Under the pieces are notes generated by a model. The model made no database searches. It was not told the origin of the DNA and saw nothing but the letters and a program-made list of their open reading frames with translations. Source: Amoebophrya sp. AT5.2 (Eukaryota; Sar; Dinophyceae; Syndiniales; Amoebophryaceae). Taken from it: a DNA stretch of 23,612 nucleotides. Positions 21,403-23,612 of the stretch are shown here, one piece after another. Made by a program: the position numbers and the translations under genes. The stretch lies in NCBI GenBank assembly GCA_005223375.1, contig RXOD01004350.1, forward strand, positions 1 to 23,612, in the 5' to 3' direction. Within the stretch, counting starts at the first letter, position 1, and every line of letters starts with the position of its first letter.

Positions 21403-22547
21403 ATGCGATCGTCGTTGTCTCGCCCACGGGCGGCGTTGGCGAAAATGCTGTCTAGAAGAACCCACGCGGGGGGCGGCTGTACTGCTATTCCTAGTTTGGC
21501 GGTACTGCGCCGACAAACACGACAGGCTTCCGGCGATAACGCCATTTGTAGTGAGCTACCGGATTTCCTCGCAATGCGACTCAACTCCGGATGGGCACCA
21601 TCGTCATCTTCGTCTGCTTCTTCTGCTTCTTCTGCTTCGTGTGGTCGTGGTGCCCCTTCATCTTTGAGTGGACCACGGTTGGGAAACAGAATCGGAATGT
21701 CCTTGTTCTCCACCTCCGCAGCTAGAGCTTCTGGCGCAGCTCTGACATCTACAGATGGCTCAGATCATGCATCCGCCTTGTCTTCCGGAGTGTCCTCTGT
21801 GGAGGAAGAAGTGCGCGATACTGTCGCTTCCCGCCAGCACAGTGTACCGCTGACGGCCGCAGCGGGAAGCGATATACCCGCAGCCGCTGACGCGTTTCCG
21901 CCGCCAGCGGAAGTGCTGCCCGGGACGCGGTGGGACCGCGTCCAAGAAGCGATAGAAGTTATGGAGCGCGAAGACCGCGACACCCTCTACTTCCGCACGA
22001 AAATCTTACGTCGCGAAGAGTTCACAGTCGAAGAAATGCAGGAATACAAGTACTTTTTCTGTACTTCATCTCCTCGTTCCGTGTTCTCGTCTTTCCGCGG
22101 GGTTCTTTCCTAGTGCCACAACTTCTACTTCGCCTATAGGGTTGACTTGCCGTTTGTAACGTCCTTGCTTTTCAGAAAGTTTTTCGTTTTCCTCAACACA
22201 ACTAACTTTTTTACGATGATTTCTCAATTTAAGTACACCGACCACGACCAGCCACTACTGCAATGCACCATAGGGAAGTCCGCAGCTGGGCCACGTACGA
22301 GTATTCGCGGCTGCTGGGCAGTGAGATCCGGACCGCCAAACTGACGTTCTGGACAGCGTTGTTTTTCTACCTAACAGATCCGCTCGGTCTGTGGCCGTCT
22401 TCGGCGAAGGAAGATAACGAACTGGAGGAGGTGGGTGGGGTTCAACTTGGCGATGGTCCCGCCTGGATGTCCAGGGCGGGCATCGACTACGGTATCCGCC
22501 GAATCAAAGAGCAGGGGTGGTCTTACACGCCGCTTGCCGGGCGTTGA
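21403..22547 (+). CDS. Probable mitochondrial single-span membrane protein, COX4-like at best, 2 exons
   Basis: Exons 21403-22049 and 22274-22547 (AA|GTACTT...CCATAG|GG) join in frame to 306 residues; an acceptor 12 bases later (22286) is also in frame. The first ATG gives MRSSLSRPRAALAKMLSRR, an Arg/Ser/Ala-rich stretch with no acidic residue, typical of a mitochondrial presequence. A Ser/Ala-rich region follows, including an SSA repeat from a CTTCTG microsatellite. The conserved-looking part begins near residue 165: an acidic helix (RREEFTVEEMQEYK), then SWATYEYSRLLGSEI, one membrane span (LTFWTALFFYLTDPLGLW) and an amphipathic tail ending GWSYTPLAGR. Order and spacing recall cytochrome c oxidase subunit 4 (helix, single span, short tail ending in aromatic residues), but identity is low and this is a guess. 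The presequence and span are seen directly; the family is inferred. Confidence 0.6.
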
Positions 22548-23492
22548 CCACCGAGCGCGCTGCTGATGACCATGCGACGGCTTTCGGGCTATGGATCGAC
22601 AATGAAGACGAGCAGAAATTGGGGAAAACACGAGGGGGCAAAAGTTTCTGCCCCAATGATGTATCCGAGAAACTGCGAGATTTTTTCATGCAGTTCGTGC
22701 GGCGACGAAAATTTTGGGCACAATGTCTGATGTCCTTGATGTTCTATTCGTGTGAGAAACTAAAACTACCACTAAGTGGTAACGGTAAAAACACTTTTGT
22801 TTCTTGTGTGTCGCCATCCTCGTGCAGATCAGCTTCAAGCCAGCGCGGTTCATCCGCTCACCAAATGACCGGTCTGACTCACCGACACCCGGATATCCGT
22901 GTGTTGCGCCGTTTATTTCCTCACCCTCACGCATCTTCATACACATAGACATAATCACCTTCGTTTATTGCTCATTACGTACGTACGCAGACCGATCCAA
23001 ACCTAGCCACAGAAACCGCAAATGCGTGAAAAACCCGCCAGTGAAGGTGAAGGGCATGGACGATGTAATGCAGAGTGTTGCATGTAATAGTGCTAGTATC
23101 GACGTCGCAGTAGTCAGGAAAAGTACGATAGAAGTGTTTGTCCCCGTTGTAGGCTTAGTCATTTTAGCGTTTAATAGCGTCACTCGTGCCACAGCCACCA
23201 GGACCAGCTACACGCTTCGCAGGAGCAGGTACTACACTGACAGAAATACACAGCTCCTTCTTGGAACACGAGATACGTGGTAATCGTTAGCCTCGAAGAA
23301 GAAGAACAAGAACGTGGGTGAGCGTTTTCAATCTTCTTGCCGAGCACTTCCGTGATTTTTGTAGTATCCGCATGAAGATCACAGACATGGAAGCCATGGT
23401 GCAGTGACTTGATTCCGGTATCGACTTTTCCTAGGCATGCTCCTGATATAATAACAATAGTGTTTGACATCTGGTTTTTGAGGTCCTTATAA
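22548..23492. other. Downstream region with no supported gene
   Basis: A forward frame (about 22517-22730) reads TAFGLWIDNEDEQKLG and RDFFMQFVRRRKF and looks mildly protein-like, with a GTAACG donor-like site at about 22779 and a pyrimidine-poor acceptor CGTGCAG at 22827. No family could be recognised, and the preceding gene already ends cleanly, so I do not call it. The rest (22950-23492) has only short frames. It is probably 3' UTR plus intergenic DNA. Confidence 0.35.
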
Positions 23493-23612
23493 CTAGAGAG
23501 GGCCTCTCTAGAGAGCGGGGTCCTAAGAGGGCCTTTCTAGAAGGGCCCTCCTAGAAGGCCCTCCCTAGAAGGCCCTCCCTAGAGGGCCGTCCCTAGAAGG
23601 CCCTCCCTAGAG
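23493..23612. repeat. 14-bp CTAG-anchored tandem repeat array, truncated by the window edge
   Basis: From 23551 the unit CTAGAAGGCCCTCC repeats at 23551, 23565, 23579 (variant CTAGAGGGCCGTCC) and 23593, with a fifth unit starting at 23607 and cut off. Bases 23493-23550 contain more diverged units, also containing CTAG or CTAA plus GGGCC, including near-palindromic stretches such as CTAGAGAGGGCCTCTCTAG. Units become cleaner toward the right, as at the active edge of a satellite. Confidence 0.9.

Noticed and set aside
22517..22948. Forward frame after the COX4-like gene, possibly an extra exon
   Set aside because: It reads like protein for about 60 residues, but the preceding exon stops in frame and no donor before that stop gives a convincing join.
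1..23612. Transposon genes, CRISPR arrays, tRNA or rRNA genes
   Set aside because: None seen on either strand by eye: no transposase or reverse-transcriptase motif, no spaced repeat array and no convincing tRNA A/B-box pair.

Overview
This is a stretch of eukaryotic nuclear DNA. Genes are broken by short spliceosomal introns (about 105-650 bp), the recognisable proteins are eukaryotic, and several coding exons are GC-rich. Eight protein-coding genes can be supported, all on the + strand and separated by roughly 0.3-0.9 kb. One-directional gene order, dense packing, GTAC-type splice donors and exons that often restart with GT after the acceptor suggest an alveolate, possibly a compact dinoflagellate-lineage genome (syndinian/Amoebophrya-like). 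That placement is inference and was not tested.

Layout. 1-1957 is non-coding, with short direct repeats. 1958-3946 is a six-exon casein kinase 2 regulatory (beta) subunit; its fourth intron holds a decayed copy of the end of exon 4. 4825-5868 encodes an unidentified cysteine-rich protein with an internal repeat. 6503-7663 is a two-exon neuroguidin/Lcp5-like (Sas10/C1D family) ribosome-biogenesis protein. 8543-10535 is a two-exon protein with a degenerate SGNH-hydrolase-like domain and an acidic tail. 11283-12065 encodes an unknown protein with a likely N-myristoylation signal and a hydrophobic hairpin. 12756-15531 is a four-exon gene for a protein with four WWE-like domains and a C-terminal J domain, the most unusual gene here. 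16291-21090 is an intronless 1599-residue TTI1-like protein. 21403-22547 is a two-exon, probably mitochondrial, single-membrane-span protein faintly like COX4. The window ends in a 14-bp tandem repeat array that runs off the edge.

The genes do not form an obvious pathway. CK2 beta, TTI1 (a PIKK assembly factor) and the WWE/J protein all touch kinase signalling or chaperoning, but shared position is not evidence that they act together. Gene structures were read by hand from frame continuity, GT-AG boundaries and family similarity. Splice sites without a conserved domain across them are the least certain.
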